From NCBI RefSeq assembly GCF_047496725.1, contig NW_027328667.1:1582001-1646000 (forward strand): DNA of 64,000 nucleotides, written 5' to 3'. Numbering within the stretch: position 1 is the stretch's first letter; the number at the start of each line of letters is the position of its first letter. The notes under the pieces are model-generated. The model was not told where the DNA came from. It saw nothing but the letters and a program-made list of their open reading frames with translations, and made no database searches. The stretch comes from Anoplolepis gracilipes. Its lineage: Eukaryota; Arthropoda; Insecta; Hymenoptera; Formicidae. Of the stretch, positions 53,241 through 64,000 are shown piece by piece. The translations under genes were made by a program, and so were the position numbers.

Positions 53241-53242
53241 AG
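53241..53242 (+). promoter_or_regulatory. Candidate env splice acceptor
   Basis: ATGATATTACAG precedes the env exon. It is in phase with the donor at 47,646 for a hydrophobic leader. Confidence 0.6.
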
Positions 53243-54943
53243 GACATTCGCCTGCTGGATCAGCAAAGGTCACACGAAAGACGACGAAACGAATCTCTCA
53301 TACCAGATACAAGAATTTAAACATAACCCAGGGTTATTCTTCGAAGAAATCGGACAAATCCACTACGCAAAAGAAAACTGGAAACTAATAATAAAATTAG
53401 ACTTATCAAACTTAGACAAAAGATACGAGCAAATAAACGAATATTTAAAACAGACCGAAAGATTATGCGAAACTATGAAATTTCACACTCATTATCTTCG
53501 AGATACATGTGTGAACCTAGACAAGGACTCATAAACGGAATAGGTTCCTCATCAAAGTCTTTATTTGGCACAATGGACGTTAACGACGAGAAACGAATTA
53601 ACGAACAACTTAACATATTAAAAAACAGTCAAAAAACAATACAGCATGCCGTACAAAATCAAATTAAAATAATAAATACAACTATCGGGCATATTGATAA
53701 AATCGAAAATACAATACAACGTAACGAATACCTCTTACAGAAACGAGTAAATGAATATATAGAACGCAGCGAGATAAACGAACACTTTACCATAATTACC
53801 GCAGTAATAGCAGAATTAATACGCGACGCGGATAACATTATAGAATATCTAACATATACAAAAAACGGAGCAATGCATCCGAGATTAACACCGATAGAGA
53901 GCATAATAACACATTTAAAGGAAGCAACACAGCAGTTGCCACAAGAACTGTACTTCCCTTTTCAAGTACACACCGAAGATTGGCTTACTATAGAAAAATA
54001 CGCGAAAATAAGCGCATTCAGCGATAAAGCAATCATTTATACCATTCTAATCTTCCCATTAATTGCGCAACCGAGCTATACCATAATGAATGTAATTGCG
54101 TTACCTGTATTCAGTTATAACAATATATTCGCAGTAACAGAAATTAACAATAAAATAATTGCGGTAGACAAAGAAAAACTAACATACGTTATAGTAACAG
54201 AAAAAGATTTAAAAGATTGTATTAACATTAACTCACAATACACATGTGAGCATGCGACACCGACATATAGAGTAAATTTAAATGCACCATGCGAAATACA
54301 AATTTATACACAGCAGCGTCAACGTAACTGTAAGACGAAATACATTATATCAATGCGTACCACATGGATCGCATTACAACAGCCACAAACATGGCTCTAC
54401 TCGACTGCTACCGAGCAACAATTAACAATACAATACGACAAACGACAAGAATACAAAACAGTGATTAAAAACACTGGGAAAATTACGCTGAAGGGAAAAT
54501 GCAAATTAATAACTCCAGACATGACTATACAGACGAAGCAGACAATCTATGAAACGGATATAGAAACGTACCTGCCTGAATATAACTTGACACTGGTACG
54601 AGAACGCAACACGATAACACACGATAATGACACGATACAAAACATAGGTCAACACCGAATGGAACTGACAAAATTAAAATTACAACTAGAAGAAATAGAC
54701 AACAATTTAAAAAGTAACGAACAAAATTTCTTCGCGAAAAAACAATTCGTATATCCAATGGCGACAAGCGGAACAATCACGATAACAATAATAATAATAT
54801 TAATTGTACTTTACATAGTCATACGAAACAAAAATAAAAGAAGGAAGCGACCATTAATTAGGATATACGACGAAGAGCGATCCGAACCGATCGATCGACT
54901 CCCGAAACCAATATTAAAACGTAGCCTAAGCACGCGATTTTAG
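53243..54943 (+). pseudogene. env: Errantivirus-type envelope glycoprotein
   Basis: The spliced exon begins with a short hydrophobic stretch. An ectodomain part in one frame runs to about 53,530 (FKHNPGLFFEEIG, LCETMKFHTHYL). A frameshift in the region of the expected cleavage site moves to the frame containing RQGLINGIGSSSKSLFG, the fusion-peptide-like block of insect F-type Env. The remaining 490 or so residues contain coiled-coil segments, conserved cysteines and a single membrane anchor (TITITIIIILIVLYIVI, near 54,770-54,825), followed by a basic cytoplasmic tail. The basic cleavage motif seems incomplete. The frameshift makes this copy non-functional as it stands. Confidence 0.88.
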
Positions 54944-55019
54944 ATAAGAAAAACGATTATATTTAAATATTGTAAACGCGAAAACAAACAAAATTGTAAA
55001 CTAGAATAAGAAAATAATA

Positions 55020-55063
55020 TAAAAGAAAACATATAGTATATATAGTATATATATATATATGTA

Positions 55064-55112
<49 letters not shown>
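55020..55112. repeat. TA microsatellite before the polypurine tract
   Basis: Long TA/TATATG runs lie in the env 3' region. Confidence 0.8.
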
Positions 55113-55114
<2 letters not shown>

Positions 55115-55189
55115 GGAAACTTAAAACTTAAGAAAAAGAAATAAATTCCCTAAAACAGAAAACGTTGAACCTCCGTTTTCTTTTCCAAC

Positions 55190-55199
55190 GGGGGAGGGG
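55190..55199 (+). promoter_or_regulatory. Polypurine tract
   Basis: GGGGGAGGGG directly before the right LTR primes plus-strand DNA synthesis in LTR elements. Confidence 0.85.
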
Positions 55200-55983
55200 T
55201 GTTATAGCCCCAGAAAAGGCTACAGATTTAATGAATATATACATATAATATATATATATATACATATAATTATATTGATGCAGGAATGCATCGCGAGCGA
55301 AGCGATAATCGCGCGAGCCGCTGACGCAGCGAGCCACGCGCGCCCGAGACCGAGCGCGAACACGAAACCAGAAAGGTGTCACCGAATTGCTAAAAGTACA
55401 AGCGAGGAAATTCGACTTTGAACTTCCTCGCCTGCACTAAAACGTGAATTCAGCAACATAACCATATTTGGTCATGTTGCTAAGGGACCCCCTCCGAAAA
55501 ACCATGCAGTTCGGAGGGAAGCTCAGCACCCGCCGCGATGAAGCGACGGGCAGTCTTTGATCAGATCCAAAAGAGGAATAATCGTCACGGGCAGTCGTTG
55601 ATTAGAATCTAACGAGTAATAATCGTCACGGGCAGCTGTTAACCAGATTCAACAGAGTCACACACGAATGACTAAGAGATATACGCGCGCCTGAGATAAG
55701 TCGACGCGTATCAGACTACCCGTGCGACAGAGCGTACAAGAAATACCGCTCTCTCACTTCAACCGATATCAAACGCGAGTGACATAACGTTCGCTGGGAG
55801 CAGTGACAAAATACCAACCCATTGAGTCTATCTAACTGTTATTTATTACAATAAAAGGAAGAAGCAAACACATATAAAAACAAGAACTTTATTAAAATAA
55901 ATAGAGGCCACTGCCCGCCGTATCCCCGGCCTTCCCTGCACGAATCCCGAAAAAACCCTGTGCCCCCTCACGGAGGCACAACA
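55200..55983 (+). repeat. Gypsy right LTR
   Basis: 784 bp, near-identical to 46,488-47,267. Confidence 0.95.
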
Positions 55984-56003
55984 ATCATTTATATTTATAA
56001 TTT

Positions 56004-56903
56004 TTAATTTATTGTGTCTTGCCATTCAACACGACCATATTCCGTCGTAAGAAATTCTTTGAATGTGTCTCGAACAGTAAATGCAGTGTTTATTGCACTT
56101 CTACCTTGGCGTAATAAATTTTGCAAGCCATTGCTAGTGTTATAATTATGTGTATAATCTTGTACATCAATACTAAAATCTCTGAGATAATTGTGCAAAA
56201 TGCACGTAGTCATAATGATTTTGTCTGCATTTTTTGGTTTTAATTTCAGCCTTCGATTGTAAATTTGAAATTTTTGACTCAGTATTCCAAACACATTTTC
56301 GGAAACTCTTCGTGCGCGTGAGAGACGGTAGTTAAAAATTCTTTTCGATCTATCTTCCTGAATTTACGAACCAGGATATGGTCTCAAAAGATATTTTTTT
56401 TAATGGAAATGCCTCATTGCCAACTATGACATATGGCATAACGTTCTGCGTATTAGGAAGCGCATTATCTTTCGGGACATTTAATTAATTTTTTTCAAGC
56501 GCTTTGCCCAATTTCAAATTAGCAAAAAAATAGACCTCCATCGCTATTCTTACGATATCTGCCTATGTATACCGCGATGAATTTGTAATATGCATCCACT
56601 AATGCTAAGAGGACAATTGAAAATGTTTTCTTATAATTAAAAAATTGAGATCCACTATTTGAGGGGGCTTGAATCACTACATGTTTCCCATCGAGAGCGC
56701 CTATACAGTTTGGAAAATTCCAAATATTCCAAAATTCTTCGGCAATTTTTTTCCAATGATCTTCTGTAGACTTTGGCATTGTTAATGACATCAAATTCTC
56801 TATTATTGCTTCGCATACTTGAATAACAATCAATTGCACTATTGAATGTCCGAGTCGATAACTGATAGCTATTGTTCTAAATGAATCACCAGTAGCTAAG
56901 AAC
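56004..56903 (-). pseudogene. Harbinger transposase, exon 2
   Basis: From the acceptor at 56,904: FLATGDSFRTIAISYRLGHS, WNIWNFPNCIGALDGKHVVI (first catalytic Asp), FFNYKKTFSIVLLALVDAYY and YRKNSDGG. A stop and frameshifts follow near 56,519-56,300 (PYVIVGN-EAF-like, REFSENVFGIL-like). The C-terminus reads QIYNRRLKLKPKNADKIIMT, TCILHNYLRD and EYGRVEWQDTIN. These are HARBI1/PIF-type DDE nuclease features. The middle is frameshifted, so the copy is inactive. Confidence 0.88.
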
Positions 56904-56990
56904 CTACGAAACATAAATTAAAATATTCAATTTAAAATATCTCATTTTTATAAAGTATTTTTTTAGAATATTTTATTTTCATATAGTTGA

Positions 56991-57029
<39 letters not shown>

Positions 57030-57033
<4 letters not shown>

Positions 57034-57688
57034 CACTATGTATATATATATATACATAGTGGACCATTTTAATCCACCCAGTCGAATATCTCGAAAACCA
57101 AGCCCGGGAGAGAAAAATGCAGTATTTTGACATAAAATACAAGATATCTTTTTTTGATTATCTTACTCTAATACTTTTATGCACAGAATAACGAGACGAA
57201 TCAATTGACATAATTAAAACACATAATTATGTTAAAGTAAAAATCTGAATTTGCAACTAACAGTTACACATTTTTACTTTAACATAATTTTGTGTTTTAA
57301 TTATGCCAATTGATTCGTCTCGTTATTCTGTGTATAAAAGTATTAGAGTAAGATAATCAAAAAATGAATATTTTATGAGATATCTTGTATTTTATGTCAA
57401 AATACTGCAACTTTGAAGCCTTATAACTCAAAAAATACTTAATAAAAAATACTTTGTCATAAGTGTTTTGGAAAGCTCTCGAGATGAGCTACAAGAATAT
57501 GTAAAAATATATAGGGTGTTCCATTTAAAAAACTTGAAGTGACCTTCACGTGACCTTCAAATGACTTTTCATGGTCAAACCAATGGTACCATCTTATGGT
57601 CCCCTCAAAACTATACAACTTTTATCTGAAACATTTTTCTCTCCCGGGCTTGGTTTTCGAGATATTCGATGGATGGATTAAAATGGTC

Positions 57689-57715
<27 letters not shown>
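57030..57715. repeat. Fold-back repeat inside the Harbinger intron
   Basis: Long inverted arms (CGAGATATTCGA...CCCGGGAGAG outward, and CGTCTCGTTATTCTGTG near the centre) belong to the same family as 1-1,186. (TA)n tracts border it on both sides. It lies within the transposase intron. Confidence 0.8.
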
Positions 57716-57734
<19 letters not shown>

Positions 57735-57763
57735 TGTCAATTTTTATACATATTGTTCGTTTT

Positions 57764-57838
57764 TTTCTAGCTGCTGTTTGCAAAAAAACATGGACGAATC
57801 TCCGAAACTCATTTAGAAGAGCTTTGAAAAAAAAGTAA
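57764..57838 (+). pseudogene. MADF-domain protein of Harbinger, exon 2
   Basis: After an acceptor TTTTTTTCTAG the phase fits exon 1 (46,318-46,447) and completes the MADF domain: VCKKTWTNLRNSFRRALKK. A TAA follows at 57,836, earlier than expected, since such proteins usually continue with a basic linker and C-terminal region. Sequence downstream to about 58,130 is likely decayed coding DNA. Confidence 0.75.
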
Positions 57839-58127
57839 AGAATTTTTCTCCTTTTTATCAAAATATAACTAAGTCGCAAATATTCTCCATTATCACTGAC
57901 CTTGAAATGAAGCAAATTACGCAAGAACAACCATTTTTTGGATCTAATACACCCACACACATACAACATCAACATTCTGCACAAATGCAATATCATACTG
58001 GGCCACATAATGTATCACGTTTTTTTACTATCATCTTCATTTACAATGTCACATTTCAGCGAAGAAACAGCGTATAATGAGAATACGTTTATACAGAAAA
58101 ATTGTAATTTCAATAAAAATGTTTTAC

Positions 58128-58439
58128 CTTAAACAAAGTGCAAGTTTTTTCTGTCGGTGAAATTGCCTCACGAAATGACGTATTTTGTTTTTGTAACATA
58201 GGCTCGATCAATTTTAATAACTCATAGAATTTACATTGCGGCATTCTAAAATATTGGTAAAATTTATCGTCATATTTAAGTAAATCTTTGAATAATGTCC
58301 AATGCTCTCCTTCAAGTTTTCTCTTTTTTAATATTGGATGTACCCATTTTCGACTTCTTTTTTTTATTTTTTTGACTTCAGCTTGGTCTAAAAGTAAAGC
58401 TATAAGAGCCAATTCATCGTCGCTGAATGATTCATCCAT
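58128..58439 (-). CDS. Harbinger transposase, exon 1
   Basis: ATG at 58,439: MDESFSDDELALIALLLDQ, KRSRKWVHPILKKRKLEGEH, DKFYQYFRMPQCKFYELLKL. It ends at a donor AAG-GTAAAAC at 58,127. Splicing to 56,903 joins CTLF to FLATGDSF in frame. This is the helix-turn-helix-containing N-terminus of PIF/Harbinger transposases. Confidence 0.85.
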
Positions 58440-58589
58440 TTTATAATTTGTAACTGCTAAATGTCAACTGACGGACAGTTGCCGAAGCAGTCTGAACAAA
58501 TGCAATAATTTGTCGTGCTGGTGCCAATACATATCGTTGCCGATACGTGTCGGTCCGTGCCGTATAATCTGATTCAACCTTTATACGGC

Positions 58590-58946
58590 TCGAAATTCAT
58601 ACGTTCCGCTTAGCCACACCGACAAGCTGTGCCTTCATCTGTACCCGCATATTCATACATGCAATCGCATACATTCACATACACTGTACCCGCACACATA
58701 CTCGCATATCCGTACACACGTTCCCACACTCTGTACACGCGCATACACTCACATAAACTGTACTTGCTCATACACTCACACACTCTACACACACTCGCAC
58801 ACTCTTTCTCTGCATACCCAATACACTGTACAAACACTTACTCAGAATAAATCAAAATTTATTAAGAAAGCACGCTTACGTTCGTCCTCCCGACTCTGTT
58901 CCGAATCCTGATCACGACCGAGCTATTCGATCGCGGACTCGTTACA
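58590..58946 (+). mobile_element. LTR fragment, 3' part
   Basis: A C/A-rich (ACACTC)-type stretch at 58,660-58,840 leads to AATAAA (58,846-58,851), a GC-richer tail and the terminus GGACTCGTTACA, followed by ATGG. It pairs with 9,585-9,905 as the other end of one LTR or LTR element. Confidence 0.65.
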
Positions 58947-58950
58947 ATGG

Positions 58951-60175
58951 TAAGGGAGGAACTACAGAGGGAGAAATTGAGATTGAAAGCAGGGAGAAAG
59001 GCGTGGGCGTATGAAAAGAGGTTGGGAAGGGAGAAGGGGGAGCTGGCGAGGAAGTGTTTGGAGGAGAAAAGAATAGCTGGAAGGAGGGGAAGGAGAGGTC
59101 AGATTGGGAAATGGAGAGAAAAAGTTTCTTTGAGGATAGAGGTTGAAGATAGAGGAGGTAGAAAGAAAGGAGGAAGAGGGAGAGGATTGGTGTGGGGAAT
59201 TGGAGGAGTGGGATAGAGAAAAACAGAGAGGAGAGAAGAGGGAGAAGATCGAGGGGTCGACGTACAATAGGTGGTATAAAGAGGTGAAAGGAGTGGGGAT
59301 ACCGGGTTATTTGAAAAAGGGTTGGGGGGAGAGTAAGTGGAGGAGAGTAGCAAGGTTTAGGTTGGGAAATGAGGTAAGGGAAAGTAGGTATTGGAAGGAG
59401 GAAGGGAAAAGGGTGTGCAGATTATATGGGGAAGGGAGAGAGACATGAGAACACGTATGGGAGGGATGTAGGAAATGGGGGAAGGAAGGGAGAAGTTGGC
59501 AAGAGAAGGTGCAATGGGTGCTGGGAGAAGAGGGGGAGGGGAAAAGATGGATGAGGGAGTTGGAGAGGGAAAAGATGAGAGGGAAGGGAGGAGGGAAAGG
59601 ACAAGAGGAAGAGGGAGGAGGAGGGAAAGAAAATGTAAGAGAGGGAGAGAATGGAGACGAATGGGGAGTGAATGGACTGGATGAATGAGAAAGGGAAATG
59701 ACAAAGAATGAAAAGAAAACGGCAAGAGGAAACGAAAGTCCCAAGGCGGCATGTGTATGTGTGTGAGGGATGGCTGTGGGTGGAGGAAGAGAAACCTACA
59801 CCTACAGCTGTCTAGAATAAGCAAGCAATAATGTTAGATTGTTATGTTTTGGTTTTTCTTTTAATTATAGTTTGAGATATTTTATTTGTTATTTTTATTT
59901 TTATATTTTTATATGAATAGTACTTTCTTTTGTTTTGAAGTTATGTATTATTGGCATAATATATAATTTATTATTAATATGTATATTCGATTTTTATTGC
60001 GAAGGTAGTCTTAAGTTTTTCTGTTTTCATTTATATTTTTATTTTTATTTCTGTATTCTTTTTTTTTATATATGTATTTATGTTCTGGCGGTTAAGTTGA
60101 TGGTAGAATTGTATGTGAATTGTAACCCCAAGGGGAACAATAAAGTTACTACTACTACTACTACTACATATTATA
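58951..60175 (+). pseudogene. LINE-B, C-terminal part and 3' end
   Basis: It resumes the frame broken at 9,584: REELQREKLRLKAGRKAWAY and EKRLGREKGELARKCLEEK. The thumb/C-terminal zinc-like segment follows, RVCRLYGEGRETxEHVWEGC, near 59,412-59,470 with one stop. Low-complexity purine-rich 3' UTR runs to AACCCCAAGGGGAACAATAA and (TAC)n at 60,150-60,170. Confidence 0.85.
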
Positions 60176-60179
60176 AAAA

Positions 60180-61617
60180 TATATATTTTTTGTAGTATTC
60201 CAAATTACCAACAGTATCTCAAATATGCTCCATTTTTCTTATTAACACTAAAAAGTGCCATTAATTGCTAATTTTTTAATTAATTAAAAGCTTATTTTGT
60301 TTTTCATAAATATCAAGATATCAATTCTTGAATTATAAATCATTGACAAGAGTTTTATGAAAATAGAACTTTAAAGTTATCAACAAATAAAAAACTTAAC
60401 ACAATAAATTCAGTTAGATTTTAATTCAATAGAATCTTATTGTGAAGCTTGGTTGCTAAAATATAAAAAATTGAAAATTGTTAAGAAAGTAATGAAATTT
60501 TTTTTTCAATTTTCTTAAAAATTAGTTGATTCAAATTTGGTTAAATAATTCAGAGTTAAAACTTATATATACTTATATAGAGTGTTTTAGACTACCCGTG
60601 CCATTTTCTTCGTCCATTTTCAAAAATAGAACCTTATGTTACAAAAAGTTACGTTGAAAAAATTTTCGTTTTTAAAGGGCACCCAAAGTATTTATTGGTG
60701 TTTTCATTTTTCGAGACAAACCGGAAGTAGGTGTAACAGAAGTCAACTTTGAAATTTTAAATAGGAATATGGGTTAAATGTATCGGAAGCTAAAGCTTTG
60801 AAAAAGAAACAAAACTTTTATTAAAACTTAATTTAATTATCTCCTATAGATCTCGAGAAAAACGTTTGGATGTATGGATATCTATAATAATGTACAAATG
60901 CATTTCTCTCAAAACCTGTAAAAGATAATTGAATTAAGTTTTTTACTAAAACTATTTTTTTTAATAAAACTGTAGTAAAAATTGTTTCTTTTTAAAAACT
61001 CTATCCAATGATATCCCACTTGAGATCTCTCTATATAGGGTCGGTGCACCATTTGTGGCCACTGTTCTATTTTTGGCCACCTCAACGAATTTTTTAAATT
61101 ATTTAGTCTATGATTCAAGTGCGCGCTACATAAGTGGGAAAACTTAGTTCCTCACATCTCCACTGGTTACGTTATCCGCTAACAGTTGTAAAGTTTTTTC
61201 CTTTCCGACAAAACTAATCGATCTTTCCAACGAAAGTGTGTTCTTCTGTATTTTCTTGTGCAAATCGTTAAGGATACGAGGTAAGTTAAACATTAAAATA
61301 ATTGTATAAAAGGCACGATTGTGAGTAACCTTTGTATAATTGGTGCGCGGAAAGTCTAAAAGTTAACCTCAATATGCGTAATTATGCATTTGACTTCTAC
61401 AAAAGAAAAAATAATGGGTGTCGAAAAGTAGATCACGTATTGATCTAATTCTCTATTTTTAGCCATAGGATGGCCAGAACTGGTTATTGTATTATCCCAG
61501 TTGTGGCTAACAAAAATAGTGAGTATATTTTGTAAAATTATGAAAATGCAACACAACTACATATTTATTTGGAAACAAATTCTATATAAAATAATAATTA
61601 ATATAATAAATTTTTTA
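60180..61617. other. AT-rich DNA with small repeat fragments, no gene
   Basis: Repeat-like ends ATATAGAGTGTTTTAGACTA near 60,578 and TATATAGGGTCGGTGCACCA near 61,030 are visible. TTTTTGGCCACC / TTTTTAGCCATA blocks occur near 61,070 and 61,455. I see no supportable coding region. Confidence 0.5.
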
Positions 61618-61793
61618 TACAGAGTGTTTCATTTTAAATGACGACCTCAAATATCTCTTAAAAAATACATTTTAAAGAAAAATGTTTCAAATAAAAGTTG
61701 TTTGGTTGTTTCCGAAAGAAAACATTTTTAATGTATTTTTTAAAAAAATATTATTGTGTTCGTCATTTAAAATAAAACACTGTATAAACAAAT
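61618..61793. repeat. Small fold-back repeat, about 175 bp
   Basis: ACAGAGTGTTTCATTTTAAA and the mirror TTTAAAATAAAACACTGTAT bound it. AAATACATT and AATGTATTT mark the inner arms. Confidence 0.8.
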
Positions 61794-62112
61794 TGTTTTT
61801 TTCAGATAAATATATAGTTATATAAACATATATATCTCAAAATTAAAGAATTAGATTAATACATGATCTTTTCGACACCTATTATTTTTTTCTTTTATAG
61901 AAAAAAACGCGTAGTATAAAATGAGATATCCTATATAATTACATTGTACGTACAATAATTTTTATTATTATGTATTATGTATTATGTTTTTATCATTATT
62001 TTTATCATTTTTTATTATGTATTATGTCTTTTATTATATATTATATTTTTTATTATTTATTATATTTTATTATATATTATGTTATTATATATGTACATTA
62101 TATGTTTTTTAG

Positions 62113-63675
62113 ATGGATAATAAGAATCGTTTTAAAAAGAAACATCAACAGAAAAGAAAACTTTTTACTTATTCACCATCAAAAATAAGAAATGCCATTA
62201 TTGCAATACAAAACGGTTCATCTATATTAAATGCAAACAAGATTTTTAATATTCCAAGAACAACTCTGCGAAATAAACTTAAAGGAGATTCACCAATAAC
62301 ATCTGGTCGAGTTGGTCCAGAGTCTATTTTAGGTTCTCGAATAGAAGAAATTCTGGTTAACTGGCTTCTCAATACATATAGAATGGGTTTTCCAGTTAAT
62401 AGAGAAGGTTTATTGTATTCAGTAAAACGGCTGATAGAAGCTGAAACTATTAAAACACCATTTAAACACTATAAATATGAACAAAGACCATATTTCTGAC
62501 AATGAATCAAATAAAAAATATCTAGAAATCTTTGAAAAAAATATCGAATCGAACATTTCACAAGAATTTAAAGATCTCAAGGCTAATGGAAATGTCTGGA
62601 ATGGAAATATGAAATATGAAGCTTTATTTGATACATGGAGCAAAGTAATCGATGAAGTAAATGGAAAAAATAAAACTATATGTACTAAAAGATCCCTATT
62701 CGAAAACTCTGATTTTCCTATTTCCGATGTAAATGTTTTGGATGGTATGTATGTATAAATAAATGTGGTTCAAGAAAATAAAAAATTATTAATCCTTTCA
62801 TCAAATTTAATTTCAATATGTACAATTATTAGATAAATTAATGTATCTTATTACTAAATTAATCTTATTATTAAATTAATTTATATTTAATAATTTTTAC
62901 ATACAATTTTTATTATTCATCGTAGGTAAAAACAATTATTCAAATAATAATTTTGAAGCAGAGTCTATTACATTCATCGGAGAGATTGACGATGTCCCAA
63001 TAGAAATTGTGGATTGCGAAAATAATCCCTTGAATATGGATTTGTTAAAAGACCCTTTACGCAAGAGTAACAATTCTTCAAGTATAAATTTATTTTCTGC
63101 TGCAAATATTTTAAACAATAATGAATTACAAAAAAATAATAAAAACAATTCTCTTGTAATTAATTCAGATTTATCAGTAGACCAAGGTTTGATCAAAATT
63201 AATGAAAATTTGCCTAATATTGAACAAAATTTAGACAAATGTTCTACTTTAAATAAATTACATTTAAATAAATTAATCAATAATTTAACTAATAATGTTA
63301 AAGAAATTTGTACAACTCAAATAAGTAATTTCAAATAACATAGAAGAAACTTTAAAAAGCATATTGGTTTATCCTGAAATAAAAAAATCGAAAAATACAA
63401 ATAAAAATAAAATACAATTACCTTCAGTGATTACAAGTGATCGTTGGTTAGAGTTAAAAGAACAAGAAAATAATGAAAAGCAATTATTGTTAGAACAAAA
63501 ACAAAAAAGAAAAGTAGAATTAGCGTTGAAACGAGAAGAAAATTTAAAACTGAAAGCAGAAAAAAAGAGAAAAGGGAAATGGAGAAAAAGAGAAAGCAAC
63601 AAGAAAAGGAAAAAAAGAAGGAAGAAACAATTGCTAAAAAAATACGAAAAATGCAAACAAATCGCTAATTCCTAA
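62113..63675 (+). pseudogene. Pogo-like transposase relic lacking the DDE core
   Basis: The first 128 residues hold a Pipsqueak-type HTH (YSPSKIRNAIIAIQNGSSIL, RTTLRNKLKG) and a CENP-B-type HTH (RIEEILVNWLLNTYRMGFPV). The expected catalytic domain is absent: at about 62,465 the sequence jumps to a C-terminal segment (WNGNMKYEALFDTWSKVIDE). An intron 62,742-62,926 (GTATGT...TCGTAG) joins in frame to NNFEAESITFIGEIDDVPIE. A one-base shift near 63,335 leads to a lysine-rich C-terminus (LPSVITSDRWLELKEQENN, KREENLKLKAEKKRKGK). It could be decayed or a DNA-binding remnant. Confidence 0.75.
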
Positions 63676-64000
63676 AAAAAAGTTTAAAGTAAAAAGTTTA
63701 ACTGGATTAAAATAATATTAAATGTTTTAATATTTTATTAATATGTTAATTTTTTAATATTTTTTTATTTTAATAATTCTAATTAAGTTGTTTTTTAAGT
63801 TCCATATATAGTTTTTTTAAATTGCTTTGTATAAAAGTAATTTTAATAAAAGTTAAACATGTATGTATAAGATACATTTTGTATTGTAGACTAATATAAT
63901 ATTTGATAATTTTATTACAAAAAATAAACTATTACATTAGAAACAAATCATAAATTTTATTACGTATCTGTACCTTTTCATTATTTTTTTAATTACAAAT
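63676..64000. other. AT-rich 3' flank, no gene
   Basis: Nothing recognisable beyond A/T-rich DNA and a possible AATAAA near 63,922. Confidence 0.5.

Larger units (their letters stand above)
46488..55983 (+). mobile_element. Gypsy/errantivirus LTR retrotransposon with env
   Basis: LTRs at 46,488-47,267 and 55,200-55,983 start TGTTATAGCC and end GGCACAACA. They differ by about eight substitutions and one 4-bp TA-repeat length change. The primer-binding site, gag, pol and env are in the usual order and a polypurine tract precedes the right LTR. It sits in the MADF intron of the Harbinger element. The duplication at the ends is not clean (GTTA versus ATCA). Low LTR divergence suggests a recent insertion. 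Confidence 0.95.
46058..58585. mobile_element. PIF-Harbinger transposon, split by a Gypsy element
   Basis: Inverted ends AAAGGTCGATTCAGACTATA (left) and a TTGAATCAGATTATACGG-like complement (right) share further blocks (ACACGTATCG, GGCACGACAAA). Removing the 9.5 kb Gypsy and an internal fold-back repeat leaves about 2.3 kb. It has the usual two genes, a DDE transposase on the minus strand and a MADF-domain protein on the plus strand. A trinucleotide duplication was not clear. Confidence 0.85.

Noticed and set aside
46480..55990. Clean target duplication for the Gypsy element
   Set aside because: GTTA and ATCA differ at two positions. The site is recognisable only by comparison with the Harbinger fragment at 10,980-11,018.
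58600..58850. Cysteine-rich ORF on the minus strand
   Set aside because: It is the complement of a CACACT-type repetitive stretch in the LTR; cysteines come from the repeat.

Overview
This window looks like heterochromatin-like DNA from an insect, most probably a hymenopteran and perhaps an ant. The evidence is an AT-rich background, spliceosomal introns, and a transposon set of Polinton/Maverick, Transib, PIF-Harbinger, errantivirus-type Gypsy, Penelope and several LINEs. I see no ordinary single-copy host gene. Nearly everything is mobile DNA, and most of it is broken. The species call is inference from element types.

Layout. Positions 1-6,780 hold AT-rich DNA with fold-back repeats, a 1.76 kb inverted-repeat element carrying tRNA-derived SINE-like pieces, and a 526-bp MITE. 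From 6,780 to 60,175 the window is one set of nested insertions. LINE-B (6,780-9,584 and 58,951-60,175) is split by a 49 kb insertion that starts and ends with LTR sequence and has a 4-bp target duplication ATGG. Inside that lies LINE-A (about 11,020-46,055 in three pieces). LINE-A is split by a gag-only poly(A) retroposon (12,576-41,011) and by a minus-strand LINE (LINE-C, 41,736-44,070). The gag-only retroposon is split by a Transib transposon (12,887-39,845) with TSD CGACG and ends CACAGTG. The Transib transposase gene is split by a 23.7 kb Polinton (14,962-38,623), and the Polinton is split by a Penelope-like element (20,259-24,010). Right of LINE-A, a PIF-Harbinger transposon (46,058-58,585) carries a 9.5 kb Gypsy/errantivirus with gag, pol and env (46,488-55,983). 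The right end (60,180-64,000) has small fold-back repeats and a pogo-like transposase relic whose catalytic core is missing.

How the genes relate. The Polinton has a recognisable set: protein-primed DNA polymerase B, chromodomain integrase, packaging ATPase, adenain-like protease, a PLA2-domain minor virion protein and the N-terminus of the major capsid protein, plus several lineage-specific ORFs. Its inverted arms have grown to about 4.5 kb and now include a second copy of the 5' end of polB, fused to a truncated capsid gene. All the main genes carry frameshifts or stops, so it is a degraded copy. The outer Transib ends look intact, so the 27 kb composite has the structure of a virus-like element packed between RAG1-family transposon ends. 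The Gypsy element is the youngest-looking large element: its LTRs are nearly identical, pol has only two nonsense codons, and env is spliced.
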